A stretch of 64,000 bases of DNA from Rhineura floridana. Its lineage: Eukaryota > Chordata > Lepidosauria > Squamata > Rhineuridae. A program made the translations under genes and the position numbers. The stretch spans positions 230,301,943 through 230,365,942 of the forward strand of contig NC_084482.1 of the NCBI RefSeq assembly GCF_030035675.1, in the 5' to 3' direction. Positions 1 through 10,401 of this stretch are shown here, piece by piece. The stretch's first letter is position 1. Each line of letters opens with the position of its first letter. The notes beneath the pieces were generated by a model, which had not been told where the DNA came from, did no database searches, and was given only the letters and a program-made list of their open reading frames with translations.

Positions 1-173
1 AACTCCAAAGAACTGGCTCCACAGTACTCAAGGCACATGGCCCGAGTTGCGTGCTGTTGGCACCCCTTTGCTCTCGTTCAAAATGTTTTGAGCGTTCAGA
101 TTTGATTTGGAATTCCCAAATACTTTGTGGTCAAAAATAACTAATCTTGCCTGATTTCCTTTTTTTTTTAAAG

Positions 174-254
174 AACCAGACCTCATTTCCTGTTGGGAAG
201 AAGGAGAAGATCCAGTGATGCAGGAACCCAAAGAAGAGGAGGAGACCTCAACAG
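174..254 (+). CDS. KRAB-B box exon of a KRAB zinc-finger gene
   Basis: An 81-base exon preceded by a pyrimidine run ending in AAAG and followed by GTAGAT. Read in phase 1 it encodes PDLISCWEEGEDPVMQ followed by an acidic EPKEEEETST tail, which matches the KRAB-B consensus (PDLIS.LEQGEEPW). In this frame a TAA lies just upstream of the acceptor, so the open frame begins with the exon. The exon enters and leaves in phase 1. Its last base (G) plus the first two bases of the finger exon at 10402 (GA) make a Gly codon followed by Tyr, giving the GY(M/I)WGVK junction seen in all three finger exons of this window. In KRAB-ZNF proteins this box supports the KRAB-A box in recruiting the TRIM28 co-repressor in the nucleus. 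The KRAB-A exon would lie upstream, outside the window. Splicing to 10402 is inferred. Confidence 0.72.
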
Positions 255-255
255 G

Positions 256-325
256 TAGATTTATTTATTTCTTATTTAATTTATGTCCCGCCCTTCCTCC
301 AATAAGGAGCCCACATGCTTAGCTG
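256..325 (-). repeat. L2-type LINE 3' tail relic
   Basis: On the minus strand this reads as the end of an L2 3' UTR: a GGAGGAAGGGCGGGACATAAAT-like stretch followed by AAATAAATAAAT. The same tail recurs at 3733, 29160, 49010 and 51470. Only the tail is present. It begins directly at the splice donor of the KRAB-B exon, so an insertion now forms the start of the intron. Confidence 0.6.
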
Positions 326-1380
326 TATCGTGGGCCCTTTGAGGAGCTGAAGATTCTCCCCCCTCGCCCACCCCATTCCTGTGTAATATCATCCGAACAG
401 ACGGACCCATCAGGGCACAGTTTCTCCTGGCCGCTTTTCCCTCCCTTCTCCTCTTCATCCAACATCTCACAATATTTCCCTCCTCGGAGTTTCTCTACAG
501 CAGCAGACCTTTGGTTGTGAAGGCTGAAATGGTCCTGTGGGGCAGGAGGGTGGACTCGAGGCACTGTTCTGGGTCAGATCACTCTAGCTGTCTGTCCTTG
601 GGGTTCAGAAAAGCAAAAGGGGACTTTATTTTATTTTTAATCGGATTTCACAATGGAAACCAAACTCTTGGCAGGGGCTGCAGGTCCTTGGTTCAGAGGA
701 CAGGGATTTGTTTACTCCTTCAAAAGCCTCCATGAGAAATGGAATCCCTTTGGCTCTGTAAGGACTAGTGAGAAAATTGGCCAGCTGCCAAAGCTGTTTA
801 CATTGATTGCCAGAATTTAACACACCCACGAGCCCAAAAAGTTTATTTAAAGAAGAAAATACAGAATAAAGGATATCTGTTTCAAAGGGGGTGGATAGGA
901 GAAATCCACAACAGTAGGGCCCCGCTTCTCGGTGCACCACTTTTTGGCATTCCGTTAATACGGCGCCAGTGGGGTGATCAGCTGGAGGGGGGCTGGAGCT
1001 CCCTGCACTGCAACTGAACGTGTTGATCAGCTCACTACAGCTGATCTTCTCCTCTTCTGGTGCAGTCAGTGGGTTAGGTTCCAAACCCTCGTGCTACAGC
1101 TGATCCACTTTTCGGTGGTTTTTGCTTTCTGGTGGGGGTCTGGAACCTAACATGCTATTTCAGTGGGGCCCTACTGTATATCCCAATGATTTTAAAAAGC
1201 TGCCTGACTGCCAGCAATTCCCAACAATACATTTTGATTCTACAATTGCAATCCTATGTATAATTAACTTAGGAGTAAGTTCCACAAGGTTCTTTCTTCT
1301 GAGTAATCATGCAGAAATCCAACTTGCAAAATGGAGCCCTTGTTCAACAAGGACTGTTTTAAGTCTGTTGAAATGCATCC

Positions 1381-1490
1381 TGTATTTATTTATTTAACAA
1401 AATCTATATACTGCTTACTCGACAGAAAGCCTCTAAGTGGTTCACAAAGAACAATTTAAAATATGCATTTTAGAAAGGAGAAATTAAAAG
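1381..1490 (-). repeat. LINE 3' tail relic (L2-like)
   Basis: Read on the minus strand it has the TTGTGAACCACTTAGAGGC signature followed by a run of AAATAAATAAATA, the standard 3' end of squamate L2-type LINEs. No coding part is attached. Confidence 0.5.
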
Positions 1491-1965
1491 AGAAATCTAA
1501 CAGGTAAAGCAAACTGGGTTTAGGCTTACCTAAGCTGTTCCCTCAAAAACTTTTTTTAAAAATGTGCATGGCGTTTTTATTTTTAATGTGGAGAAGGGTC
1601 ACCGGCTAGAAAAGGGCTTCCCCCCTCCCCTCCCTCTCCATGTGAAGCAGCCGAGGAGCTTCAGCCACTTTGCTCTTTAAGGGTTAACCAGTGAGGACAA
1701 ACCCAAAGGGAAGAGCCCAAAGGAGGGACTTCCCCTTCCCGCCCCACCTCTCTGCAAGAAATGCAGGGGGAGCCTCGAAACAAAGGTATGCAATTGGGGC
1801 AGAGGGGAGGGTGGGTGAGGGCGAGGGCACCCCTGAAGCGCCCCTCCCAGCAGACCCTCCAGATCGGAGGCTGCAGCTCTGCCTCGTCCCATCTGCCTCT
1901 CCCCTGAGATCACCTGGCTGTGTTGGGGCCAGATCGAAGCATCCCTCGGAACATTTGTGGTTCTG
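1490..1965 (+). repeat. GC-rich interspersed repeat, copy 1
   Basis: A GC-rich segment with CpGs (GGTCACCGGCTAGAAAAGGG, GAAGCAGCCGAGGAGCT, GATCGGAGGCTGCAGCTCTG). Its first half matches the reverse complement of 34560-34735 and its second half the reverse complement of about 30960-31380. Two of those copies lie next to a CAGTGGCG terminus, so I read the family as a GC-rich non-autonomous DNA transposon, possibly hAT-like. The open frames inside it are not conserved between copies. Confidence 0.5.
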
Positions 1966-2104
1966 GTGATGAATTTCAGGGCCTTCAGCTTGTCCTCTGG
2001 TTCAGTTGTGATAGTTGAATAGTGAAGCTCTTCTTTCAGTGCCTTCAGTGTGCCTGTTGCACTGTGTGTATTTCTGTGTGCTTAATTTCGTTTAAAGCAA
2101 CACA

Positions 2105-2760
2105 ACAGCAGCATAGTAACAGCAGATGTTGAAATGCGAGTGTGCCAGCATGTGTGTGCCTTTAATCAGGCGCACCACCGCGTTTTGTACCAGTTGCAGC
2201 TTCCGGACCATTTTCAAGGGAAGCCCCACGTAGAGCGCATTACAGTAGTCTAGGCGAGAGGAGACCAGGGCATGTACCACCGATGGGATCAGATGATTGG
2301 GAAGGTAGGGGCATAGCCTCCGTATCAGATGCAGTTAATACAGTGCTGCCCGGCTCACAGCCGAAACTTGAGCTTCCATAGACACTTGGGAGTCAAGAAT
2401 GACCCCGAGGCTACAGACCTGGTCTTTTAGGGGCAATTGTACCCCATTGAGGACCAGGTCCAAACCCCCTAACCTTCCCTTGTCTCCCACAAACAGTACC
2501 TCGGTTTTGTCAGCGAGGGAGTTGTGGTCCAACAACATCTGCAGGCACACTGGTTGGGAATGGCTGGTCTAGATAGGTCGATTCATCCAGGAAAACTTGG
2601 AGCTGAGCAGCCACTACCCTCTCAATCACCTTGCCAAGAAAGGGGAGAGTAGAGACTGGGCGGAAGTTGTTAAGATCTGCAGGGTCTAACGAAGGCTTTT
2701 TTTGCAAAGGTCTTATCACAGCCTTCTTCAACAATGTTGGCATAGAACCTTCCCTTAAGC
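2105..2760 (-). repeat. L2 LINE fragment, internally deleted
   Basis: Minus-strand translation shows L2 ORF2 blocks in order: LLKKAVIRPLQKKPSLDP and PFLGKVIERVVAAQLQ (start of the reverse transcriptase), then LADKTEVLFVGDK and DQVCSLGVILDS, then VVHALVSSRLDYCNALYVGL. The catalytic part of the RT between the first and second block is missing. A CAGTGGCG element end abuts it at 2761. It is an old, inactive copy. Confidence 0.8.
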
Positions 2761-2825
2761 AGTGGCGTCACTAGGGAGGGTGCGGGGGGGTGGACCGCAC
2801 CGGGTGACACCTCCAGAGGGAGGTT
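2761..2825 (+). mobile_element. CAGTGGCGTCACTAGGG-type transposon terminus
   Basis: The block starts with CAGTGGCGTCACTAGGGAGG and runs through ACCGCACCGGGTGACACC. Near-identical termini occur at about 5950-6010 (minus), 31534-31610 (plus) and 34520-34575 (minus). CAG-initial termini of this kind are common in hAT-superfamily and related cut-and-paste elements. Here the terminus passes directly into the 1.5-kb duplicated segment. I could not define the opposite end. Confidence 0.45.
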
Positions 2826-4328
2826 ATTCTCAGCTTTAATTAAAAAAAAAATTAAGTTTCTAGGTGGTCCGGTTCTCGAGATATACATAAAAACATCAGC
2901 CCACCCATTAAATCTTTTTTAAACTACTGTATAGCAGTTTGTAGCTTTAACCCCGCCCATTCAGGATTGCAGCCAATCAGTGAAGTGTTTGTTTGACCCG
3001 TGGCAGTGTTTAGTAAACCTCATTGCAAGGACAGAAAATGGTCCGTCCCCCCCCCGTTTATTTGAAAATCTCATAAATTGGGTAAGTATATATATTTCAG
3101 TTTTTTCCCCTCTTGTGTGTAGGAGTCAGATCCTGGGCAGTGTTTTGAAAACCTTCGCAATACCTGCTTTTGTGGGGGTAAAAGCATTGCTAATCCCATA
3201 TCTCCAGAGTAAATCTCATTGAATTCAATAGGATTTACTTTTGAGTAGACAAGGTTATGAATGTGCTGAAAATCAATGGGACTTTGGAGTGAATGTAAAA
3301 AAGTTGGCTACTGTGAGAACAGGATGCTGGACTAGATGGGCCACTGGCCTCATCCAGCAGGCTCTTCTTATGTTCTTATGTTCTTAGAATGTGTTTGTGT
3401 TCTCTTTCTGTCCTTCCTCCTCCAGTCCTATTTTAAAGCAAGTAGGCAGGGCTTACTTAGGTATTACAGTTTTTATTCTGTAGGAAACGAATACTGATTT
3501 TTCTGCAATGACCAACTGGTTTGACAATAAACTATTATATGGGCTGTATGTATTTATACATCTGCAGTGTGTGTGTGTTGTCTTTCCAACGACCCTGTGA
3601 GGTAGGGTTGGAAACCAAGGCAGCTCACAACAAGAAATAAAGCCATTTAAAATCCAAGAACCATAAAGCAAGAATAAACCGTTGGAAAACAGCCTAAAGA
3701 GGCATGATTCTGAATTTTGAATTGGGTGAATGAAGTTTATTTATTTATTATTTGATTTATATCCCGCCCTTCCTCCCAGTAGGAGCTCAGGGCGGCAAAC
3801 AAAAGCACTAAAAGCACTTTAAAACATCATAAAAACAGACTTTAAAATATATTAAAACATCTTTGAAAATATTTTTAAAAGCTTTAAAAAAACATCTTTT
3901 TTTTAAAAAAAAGAAAAGGCTTAAAAACATATTAAAAAGCAATTCCAACCCAGACTCAGTCTTGGATAAGGTCTCAACTGAAAAGAACAAGTTGAAAGAA
4001 CAAGTTCCTTATCACTTGAGGCTGTAGTTCTCTGCACACTTCCCAGTTTGAGTAAGCCCCATTGAATACATTGGGATTTGCTTCTGAGTAAAGAAACATT
4101 GGATTGCACTCTAAATATATTTACAGATTGTGTAATTCATAGACATATTTGAGAGTCATGTTGATATAAATATCTCTTCATCCTGTGTCCCAATAAGTAT
4201 TTGATTTCACACTATGGTTGTAGATGCTTTCTTCCTCTACATTTTAAGTGTGCCCTTCTTCCTGGGGGTGGTCATGGTTCTCCGTTGTTTTCATCCTGAG
4301 GGGAGGATAGGCTGAGAGATGGTGAATA
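2826..4328 (+). repeat. 1.5-kb segment with an inverted copy at 51.0-52.4 kb
   Basis: This stretch is colinear with the reverse complement of 50988-52420. Shared landmarks in order are TTCTCAGCTTTAATT, GTGGTCCGGTTCT, ATTGCAGCCAAT, TTGGGTAAGTATATA, TGCTTTTGTGGG, a CA-rich microsatellite, a CCTCCCAGTAGGAGC L2-type tail, CCTTATCACTTGAGG, and GGCTGAGAGATGGTGA. The copies differ by many substitutions and small indels. A short CR1 tail at 3303-3388 is present only here. The distant copy lies at one end of the 6.45-kb hAT-like insertion, so this may be the interior of a large DNA transposon family. Confidence 0.65.
3303..3388 (+). repeat. CR1 LINE 3' tip
   Basis: It carries the CR1 3' signature (GGATGCTGGACTAGATGGGC, CCAGCAGGCTCTTC) ending in TTCTTATGTTCTTATG octamer repeats. 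The copy is 5'-truncated to under 100 bases, inserted within the 1.5-kb duplicated segment, and absent from its distant copy. Confidence 0.85.
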
Positions 4329-4329
4329 G

Positions 4330-5940
4330 CACATTTCAGGTCTCTTCACCTCCCCCCCTTTTTAATTTGTATTTATTTTATATTTCTCCAATATCTTCCC
4401 CTGGCTGTTTTTATGTATTTTAAATATTTTCAGATTAAATCAATAGGAAATCATAATTGTGAACCTCCCTAAAAGCAATTTACCTTTCCTTATGTTTGGC
4501 AAAGTGATGGTGCGAAGGCCTGCTGGTAGAACAAGAGACCATGTTTGAGGCATGTTATAAGGTGTTTGAGGACTTTGTCACACATTACTTTTTGAGACCT
4601 GCAGATTCATGTTGGAAAGAAGAGGTGCACGTATTGAATGGTGGCTTGGGTGCTGTTTTTTCAGTCTACGCTGCATGCGTAGCGAAGGTGATTCATCATC
4701 TGGCAGCTAGCTTCATAACGTGAGAATGAAAAACATTTGGATCACCATTCACTTGTTTACTTTTCTCACTATTGAGACCACTTCATATATTACTTTTTCA
4801 TACACAGAAATTTAATCTTTGTATAGGAAAAAGTATTTTGTAAAATGTGAAGGACAGTGGCTGCCCAGTCAGTATAGCCACTGTACAAGATCTACTCAGC
4901 CACTGTAATTACCTGTTTGTTTTGAGTGCCCTTTTGTCTGGGTCTTGGTTCAGGTGTGTATCCAACTTTGATGTGCTTATGGAAGGGGTGTGCAAGTAGT
5001 CCCCCCCCCAAGTGTGGAGGCTTGGACAAACTTTGTGTTATGGAAAACCAAAGTCTGTGTGAAAGTACATATTTGGAAATGCCATCAGTGTAATCCTAAA
5101 CACACTTAATAAATAATATCGAACTTGCACATCACAAAATATATTACGGTCATGTCCATAAGCACCAGGAGGGTAGTCACCCAGGGGGTCTTAGTCCCTC
5201 TGCTTTTTTGGGAGCAGGGTCCCTATGTCTCCAAGCATCCTAAAGTCAGCATGAAAAGGGAGTGTGTTAGTCACTGAAAAGAGACTTCTAATATGCTTGC
5301 TTGCCTTTCCTGCTGAAAGGAGGTGAGTCAGCCACTGAGAAGACTCTTCTCAGTTGCTAACGCTCTCCACTTTCATGCTGATTGGCTCCTAGAGATGTTT
5401 GTTGTTGTGAGAGAGTGCATTAACAAAGATCTCATTCTTAATCCAGGAGCAAAAAAGGGTGTACGTGGCTGTAACTATCATGAAGGGACCCTGCAGCTCT
5501 GAATTTTCTACTAAACAACTGATAAATACCTATGTAACTTTGTGTCTGGAGACTTATGATTAAGAATCACTTTCCATAATTGTAAGGAGGTATGTCCACA
5601 CGCATGCATCCCAGGCACCTAAATGAGGGGTGGGAGCAGCATAGGGACATGAGCAGGTGTCTTATTCCAGGGGTTCCCAAACCTTGGTTCTACATAGACC
5701 CCTTGAAAATGGCTGAGGGTCTGAAAGTATCTGAAAATTTACTATGGGCATATGCAAGATAATTAACTCCCATTAGTGATAAGAGCAAGAATTTGGGCTG
5801 TGCGTATGATATTGTAATTTTAATTTTGCTAGTTGTTTATGTCACTACTATTGCCATTACATTCAGTGATATACGGGAATTACGATTTGCGAGTAACATT
5901 GGTACAAAAGACATTACTAAGGATTCTGTATGGTCTGGTA
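4330..5940. other. Intron stretch without recognised genes
   Basis: AT-rich to mixed sequence. The short open frame at 4541-4723 has no recognisable domain or coding bias. A run of direct CAGCCACTG motifs lies around 4860-4910 and 5330. I see no RNA gene or regulatory motif that I can support. Confidence 0.5.
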
Positions 5941-6240
5941 CGGGAGGAGGTCCATGGGGGTGACACCATGAGTTACCGCACCGGGTGACACCAACCCTAG
6001 TGATGTCACTGCTGCTAGGCAGACACAAACTGCAAAGGCTGATTCCTCTGGAGAGGGAGGAGAAAATGTCTGGGTGGCGGGTGGGGGCATAAGGAGATCC
6101 CGGTCTCTGGAGTTGTGGGCGGGAAGCGTGAGCAGCGTAGCTGGGATTGGAGGAACTGAAGGCAGCCGAAGTTTCCCAGCTCCATTGATAAGCACTCTTT
6201 GAGTACGATTCTGGAGCCAACTGTGCTTTACCTTGCCCCT
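5941..6240 (-). repeat. GC-rich repeat with CAGTGACATCACTAGGG terminus
   Basis: On the minus strand the block contains a terminus-like CAGTGACATCACTAGGG, then GGTGTCACCCGGTGCGG, CTCATGGTGTCACCCC and CATGGACCTCCTCCCGTAC. This repeats the order seen at 31534-31610. The GC-rich flank at 6010-6240 is open in two frames (127 and 92 codons), but neither resembles a known protein. I treat both as chance frames in a transposon. Confidence 0.5.
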
Positions 6241-6370
6241 TTTGAGTGTTGATATGAAGGAACTATTTTGCTGCTGTAAGTGTGCACCTCTTTTATTCTT
6301 TCAATAAGTGATTTCTATTGACCAGTGTGCGTTCATTCAGGAGAGGGTTGGGTTTGAACCGGTACCTTGG

Positions 6371-6800
6371 TCACTGACCACAACTAACCATGTGTGTGTC
6401 CTGCCACATTGGTCCAGATGATATTAGAGACAGCCCCATGGTTGTGATGGCAGCTGTGAAGCCCTGAGCTGGACCTGTGAGTCTAACCTCAGCATGTATG
6501 TTGAAGTCACCCAAGACCATCACCCTGGGGAACCGCAACACCAACGCCAAGACCAGCTCCACCAGCTCAGGGAGGGAGACTGTTGGGCAGCGGGGCGGCC
6601 GGTACACCACCAGAATCCCCACTCTGTCTCCCTGACCCAACGCCAGGCACACACACTCACTGCTGGAGGTGTTAGGGACAGGGTACCTGGCAGGGGAGAT
6701 AGATTCCCTGCAGACAATTATTATTATTAATATTTATTAGTCACTTTTTCCAAAATGGAACTCAAAGCAACTTACAAAAAAAGACAATTGTGCTCAAAAT
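6371..6800 (-). repeat. L2 LINE endonuclease fragment plus tail
   Basis: Minus-strand translation gives LGQGDRVGILVVYRPP and VMVLGDFNIHAEV, the middle of the L2 AP-endonuclease domain including its GDFN motif. At 6718-6800 a separate L2 3' UTR end follows (TTTCCAAAATGGAACTC with an ATT run). The reverse transcriptase is not present. Confidence 0.75.
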
Positions 6801-7189
6801 GGCTTATAAGAGCAAACAACAATTACAAAAACAGTTTCATAATAAAACAATAACAGATGTCACAGCAAACACAAAACCCTTTTCAATACTAGAAGTATAA
6901 CATGACATTCTTTAGCAGGCCACATTGTACCTCTTGGCAATATGGCAAAAATAAGAGGAAGTTAAGACCGTTCCAGCTTTGCTCCTAGAAACACACAGTC
7001 TCACTCCTGCAGCCACTTCTTACAAGCCCTCCAAAGGCCGGAGGTAGTGGGGTAGCTCGAAACGCCGCATTCATGGTTTTATGCACGGTAGCTCAGACAA
7101 GTCCCATCATCTTCCAGAGAACTTGCCACGTTGATAAGATTGCAACCTCAACCCCCTTCTTAATACCGCTGTTAAAGGCACGGGGATAT

Positions 7190-7800
7190 AGGATATTATA
7201 GAGTTGGAAAAGGTTCAGAAGAGGGCAACCAGAATGATCAAGGGGATGGAGCGACTCCCTTACGAGGAAAGGTTGCAGCATTTGGGGCTTTTTAGTTTGG
7301 AGAAGAGGCGGGTCAGAGAAGACATGATAGAAGTGTATAAAATTATGCATGGCATTGAGAAAGTGGATGGAGAAAAGTTCTTCTCCCTCTCTCATAATAC
7401 TAGAACTCGTGGAAATTCAAAGAAGCTGAATGTTGGAAGATTCAGGACAGACAAAAGGAAGTACTTCTTTACTCAGCGCATAGTTAAACTATGGAATTTG
7501 CTCCCACAAGATGCAGTAATGGCCACCAGCTTGGATGGCTTTAAAAGAAGATTAGACAAATTCATGGAGGACAGGGCTATCAATGGCTACTAGCCATGAT
7601 GGCTGTGCTGTGCCACCCTAGTCAGAGGCAGCATGCTTCTGAAAACCAGTTGCCGGAAGCCTCAGGAGGGGAGAGTGTTCTTGCACTCGGGTCCTGCTTG
7701 CGGGCTTCCCCCAGGCACCTGGTTGGCCACTGTGAGAACAGGATGCTGGACTAGATGGGCCACTGGCCTGATCCAGCAGGCTCTTCTTATGTTCTTATGA
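7190..7800 (+). repeat. CR1 LINE, 3' end with ORF2 C-terminus
   Basis: A 129-codon open frame encodes the C-terminal part of CR1 ORF2: EKVQKRATRMIKGMERLPYE, LGLFSLEKRRVREDMIEVYK, KLNVGRFRTDKRKYFFTQ and WNLLPQDAVMATSLDGFKRR. It is followed by the CR1 3' UTR ending in TTCTTATGTTCTTATGA. It is a 5'-truncated copy like most CR1 insertions. Its C-terminal frame is still intact and very close to the copy at 56587-57620, so both appear fairly young. Confidence 0.92.
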
Positions 7801-7955
7801 GAATACGGCTTTTGCAGGGGCTTGTTTCCGTTGGCTCCGTACTTCTCCCAGAGCCACCGCTCTTGGCTGCTGTGACGGCGGCCCGGGCTCTCCCTGGGTC
7901 TCAGCGGCGTCATGGCTGAGGGTGCAGTAGTAGGGCTGTGTAAGTGCGCAAGCTG
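7800..7955 (+). other. GC-rich candidate first exon (weak)
   Basis: A GC-rich leader ending GCGGCGTC is followed by ATGGCTGAGGGTGCAGTAG (codons MAEGAVVGL) and then a good splice-donor string, CTGTGTAAGTGCG, at about 7937-7949. The layout of GC-rich leader, ATG in fair context and GTAAGT donor looks like a small first exon or a retrocopied one. I do not recognise the peptide and see no partner exon, so this is only a candidate. Confidence 0.2.
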
Positions 7956-7989
7956 GGTCAGGGGAAGCAGCATCACGGGGGCGACAGCC

Positions 7990-8425
7990 TGACTGACTAC
8001 AGCCCCATTTTCACCCCCATTTTAAAATCTAAGCTGAAGGACCAAGGACAAAAGCAGGGGCTGGGTGGAGAGCACCAGTTCCTTAACTGCAGCAGTTCTC
8101 CCCTCACAACAAGAGGAGACCTTTATGCCAATCCTAGGAGTTTGTGCTCATGCCAAGATTAGACAACGTGTCCTGCTGTCTTCATCCTTAAATGGCTCCC
8201 ACTGTGGGGAGCAAATAAAAATCACTGGTAGCTTGCTGAGCTGCTGGGAGGGATGTTCTGCTGTTCTGAACATGAGAGGCCCTTCATAGGTCGACTTCAA
8301 GGCCTTAAATTATGCAACATTTCCAAGCATCATCTCAGTTATAGATGCACGCAACAGCAGGAGTTCAGAGTTATCCACCATTTATCCCATAAAATCTTTG
8401 TTCAAATAAAAATATTTTAAAACTC
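7990..8425. other. Unassigned stretch
   Basis: Mixed-composition sequence with short open frames in several phases and no recognisable domain. It sits between the CR1 3' end and an L2 relic inside the inferred intron. Confidence 0.4.
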
Positions 8426-8429
8426 CAAA

Positions 8430-8855
8430 GAGAATGCATGGTGAGATGGTGACAATTGCGACCCCACCTCCCCATCCCCTGGATCTAGGCTGCTGGAGTG
8501 CCACAAAACCTGGTGGGCAGAGCTGGGAGAGACCTACTCCGCCTTGGTCATTTAGCCAGGTTTCGGTAATACAAGCAAGGTCAGCGCATTCATCCAGGAT
8601 TAAGTTCTGAATGAAAGTGGTTTCCTTAGTCACTGACCTTGCATTCATCAGCAGGACAGTAAGATCCAGGGAGTTCCCCGCATAGCAACCAGTGTCTGGA
8701 TGGTTGGAAGGGGGACCGGAAGGGATGCAAGCATGAACGTGTCTTACATCCCTTCCCCTGAAATGGCCAGTCCGCCTCCCACTGCAATTATGTCCCCTGC
8801 CCAATAGTACTTCAATGGCAGGCCCCCGCCTACTCCTACCGCGGCACATGTTCAA
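8430..8855 (-). repeat. L2 LINE 5' part (ORF2 N-terminus and endonuclease start)
   Basis: Minus-strand reading gives the L2 ORF2 N-terminal region: LTVLLMNARSVTKETTFIQN, LILDECADLACITETWLNDQ (the ETW catalytic Glu of the AP endonuclease is present), VGLSQLCPPGFVALQ, and GGGVAIVTI. It stops near 8430. The far side abuts the BovB copy at 8862. Confidence 0.8.
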
Positions 8856-8861
8856 AGAAAC

Positions 8862-10030
8862 CTGACACTGAAGTGGGGGGATCCTTGGCTAGATCTGATG
8901 GCGAACCAATCGGTTTCTCCATATTCTGACCCTACAGTAGCCTCTCGTGCAGAGTATAGGTTGCACATCAGGACAATCAGATGCTGTGGCACCCCCATTT
9001 CTTTTAAAGCATTCCATAGTTTTTCATAATCTACACAGTCAAAGGCTTTGCTATAATCTATAAAGCACAGTGTGATTTCCTTCTGAAATTCCTTGCTCCG
9101 TTCCATTATCCAATGTATGTTTGCAATACGATCTGTGGTACCTCTTCCCTTTGTAAAACCAGCTTGGACATCTGGCACTTCTCTCTCCATACATGGTAAG
9201 AGCCTTTACTTTACTTGCATGGCATATTAAGGCAATAGTTCAGAAATTACTGCATTCCCTGGGATCCCCTTTCTTTGGCGTTGGGATATATATTGAACAC
9301 TTCCAGTCTGTGGGCCATTGTTTAGTTTTCCATATTGGTTGCCTGGGGATTTTTTCCTAGAGTTCTTCAGTGTATTGCTTCCATCTTCCTTTTATTTTAT
9401 CTCAGTCTGTCAGTTTGTTCCCCTGTGGATTATTCAACATCCCTATTTTTGGTCTAAATTGTCCTTTAATTTCTTCCTGTACTTCTGCATAAAATCTCTC
9501 AATTTCCTCTTCATCTGTGTTTGCAATTGCAGATAGACAGATGATAGTTATGTTAATAGGTTTCCCATTAAATCTCATTGATATCACTCACTCAGACTGT
9601 GCATTATAGCTCCTAATTGCTTTTGCTACATCACTTCTCACTATTAGAGCAACCCTGTTTCTTCTTAATTTCTCATTTCCTGCATAAAATATTTTGTAGT
9701 TGCCTGATTGGAAATGTCCCCTTCCTGTCCATTTTAATTCACTCACACCAACTATTGTAATGTTGATGCGTCCATTTCTTGCTTGACAATTTCTAACTTT
9801 CCCTTGTTCATGTTTCTCACATTCCATGTTCCTGTTGTGTACGTCATGCAACTCCGGACTCTCCTTTCGCATCTGTGCGCATCAGCCTCTGGGCTTCCTT
9901 TGGGCTTTGACCCAGCTGCGTCATTAGTCACAGCGCTACTCGTACTTGTCCTTTGTTCTTCCCCAGTAGCTCACAGAGTGCCATCTGTCCTGGGAGTAGC
10001 ATCTTCCAGCACTATCTCATTGTGCAGCTA
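8862..10030 (-). repeat. RTE-BovB LINE, internally deleted, antisense to the ZNF gene
   Basis: Minus-strand blocks match BovB in order: the N-terminus (KVRNCQARNGRINITIVG, VSELKWTGRGHFQSGNYK, LRRNRVALIVRSDVAKA), an endonuclease piece (TDEEEIERFYAEVQEEIK), then RT palm sequence (PDVQAGFTKGRGTTDRIA, TLCFIDYSKAFDCVDYEKLW). Several internal segments are missing and frames change between blocks. A partner copy at 52713-53722 starts at the same point relative to conserved ZNF intron sequence and keeps a segment that this copy has lost. The insertion therefore predates the duplication of the ZNF unit. Confidence 0.88.
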
Positions 10031-10401
10031 ACAGGGGGCTAATATTTTGGGAGGGAGGGGATGCAAACTGCACTCTGGGCAGTGGAAATGGCCATGTTCC
10101 TGTCAGACAGGATCCATCCTAGGTTTGTACATTCCAGCTGTGCATAAGTACTGGGCTGTCCACCTTAAATGGAGGAATAAGAGAGCAGATTTTCATTAGA
10201 ATTCTCTCTGTGTGTGTCTCTTTTCACAACCTGTTACCAAGCAACTACTGCTAAACTAACTCCGTACAAGGCCTCAAGCTTTGACAGGTAAACTCTGATA
10301 TCAACAGAGCTCCCAGAAATATGTTTTCATAAATAGGAATCATAATATATTCACAGGATTTCTCCACAGCATTTTATCTCCTTTCCTTTCCTTTCCATCA
10401 G

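Larger units (their letters stand above)
255..10401 (+). other. Inferred 10.1-kb intron of the first KRAB-ZNF gene
   Basis: It runs from the GTAGAT donor to the acceptor TTTCCATCAG at 10392-10401, which is preceded by a pyrimidine tract (CTCCTTTCCTTTCCTTTCC). It is filled with LINE, SINE and DNA-transposon copies annotated separately. Its last ~370 bases are conserved in the introns of the two other finger exons of this window, where they lie on the minus strand. That conservation shows the three exons descend from one duplicated unit. I saw no other convincing exon of this gene inside it. Confidence 0.55.
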
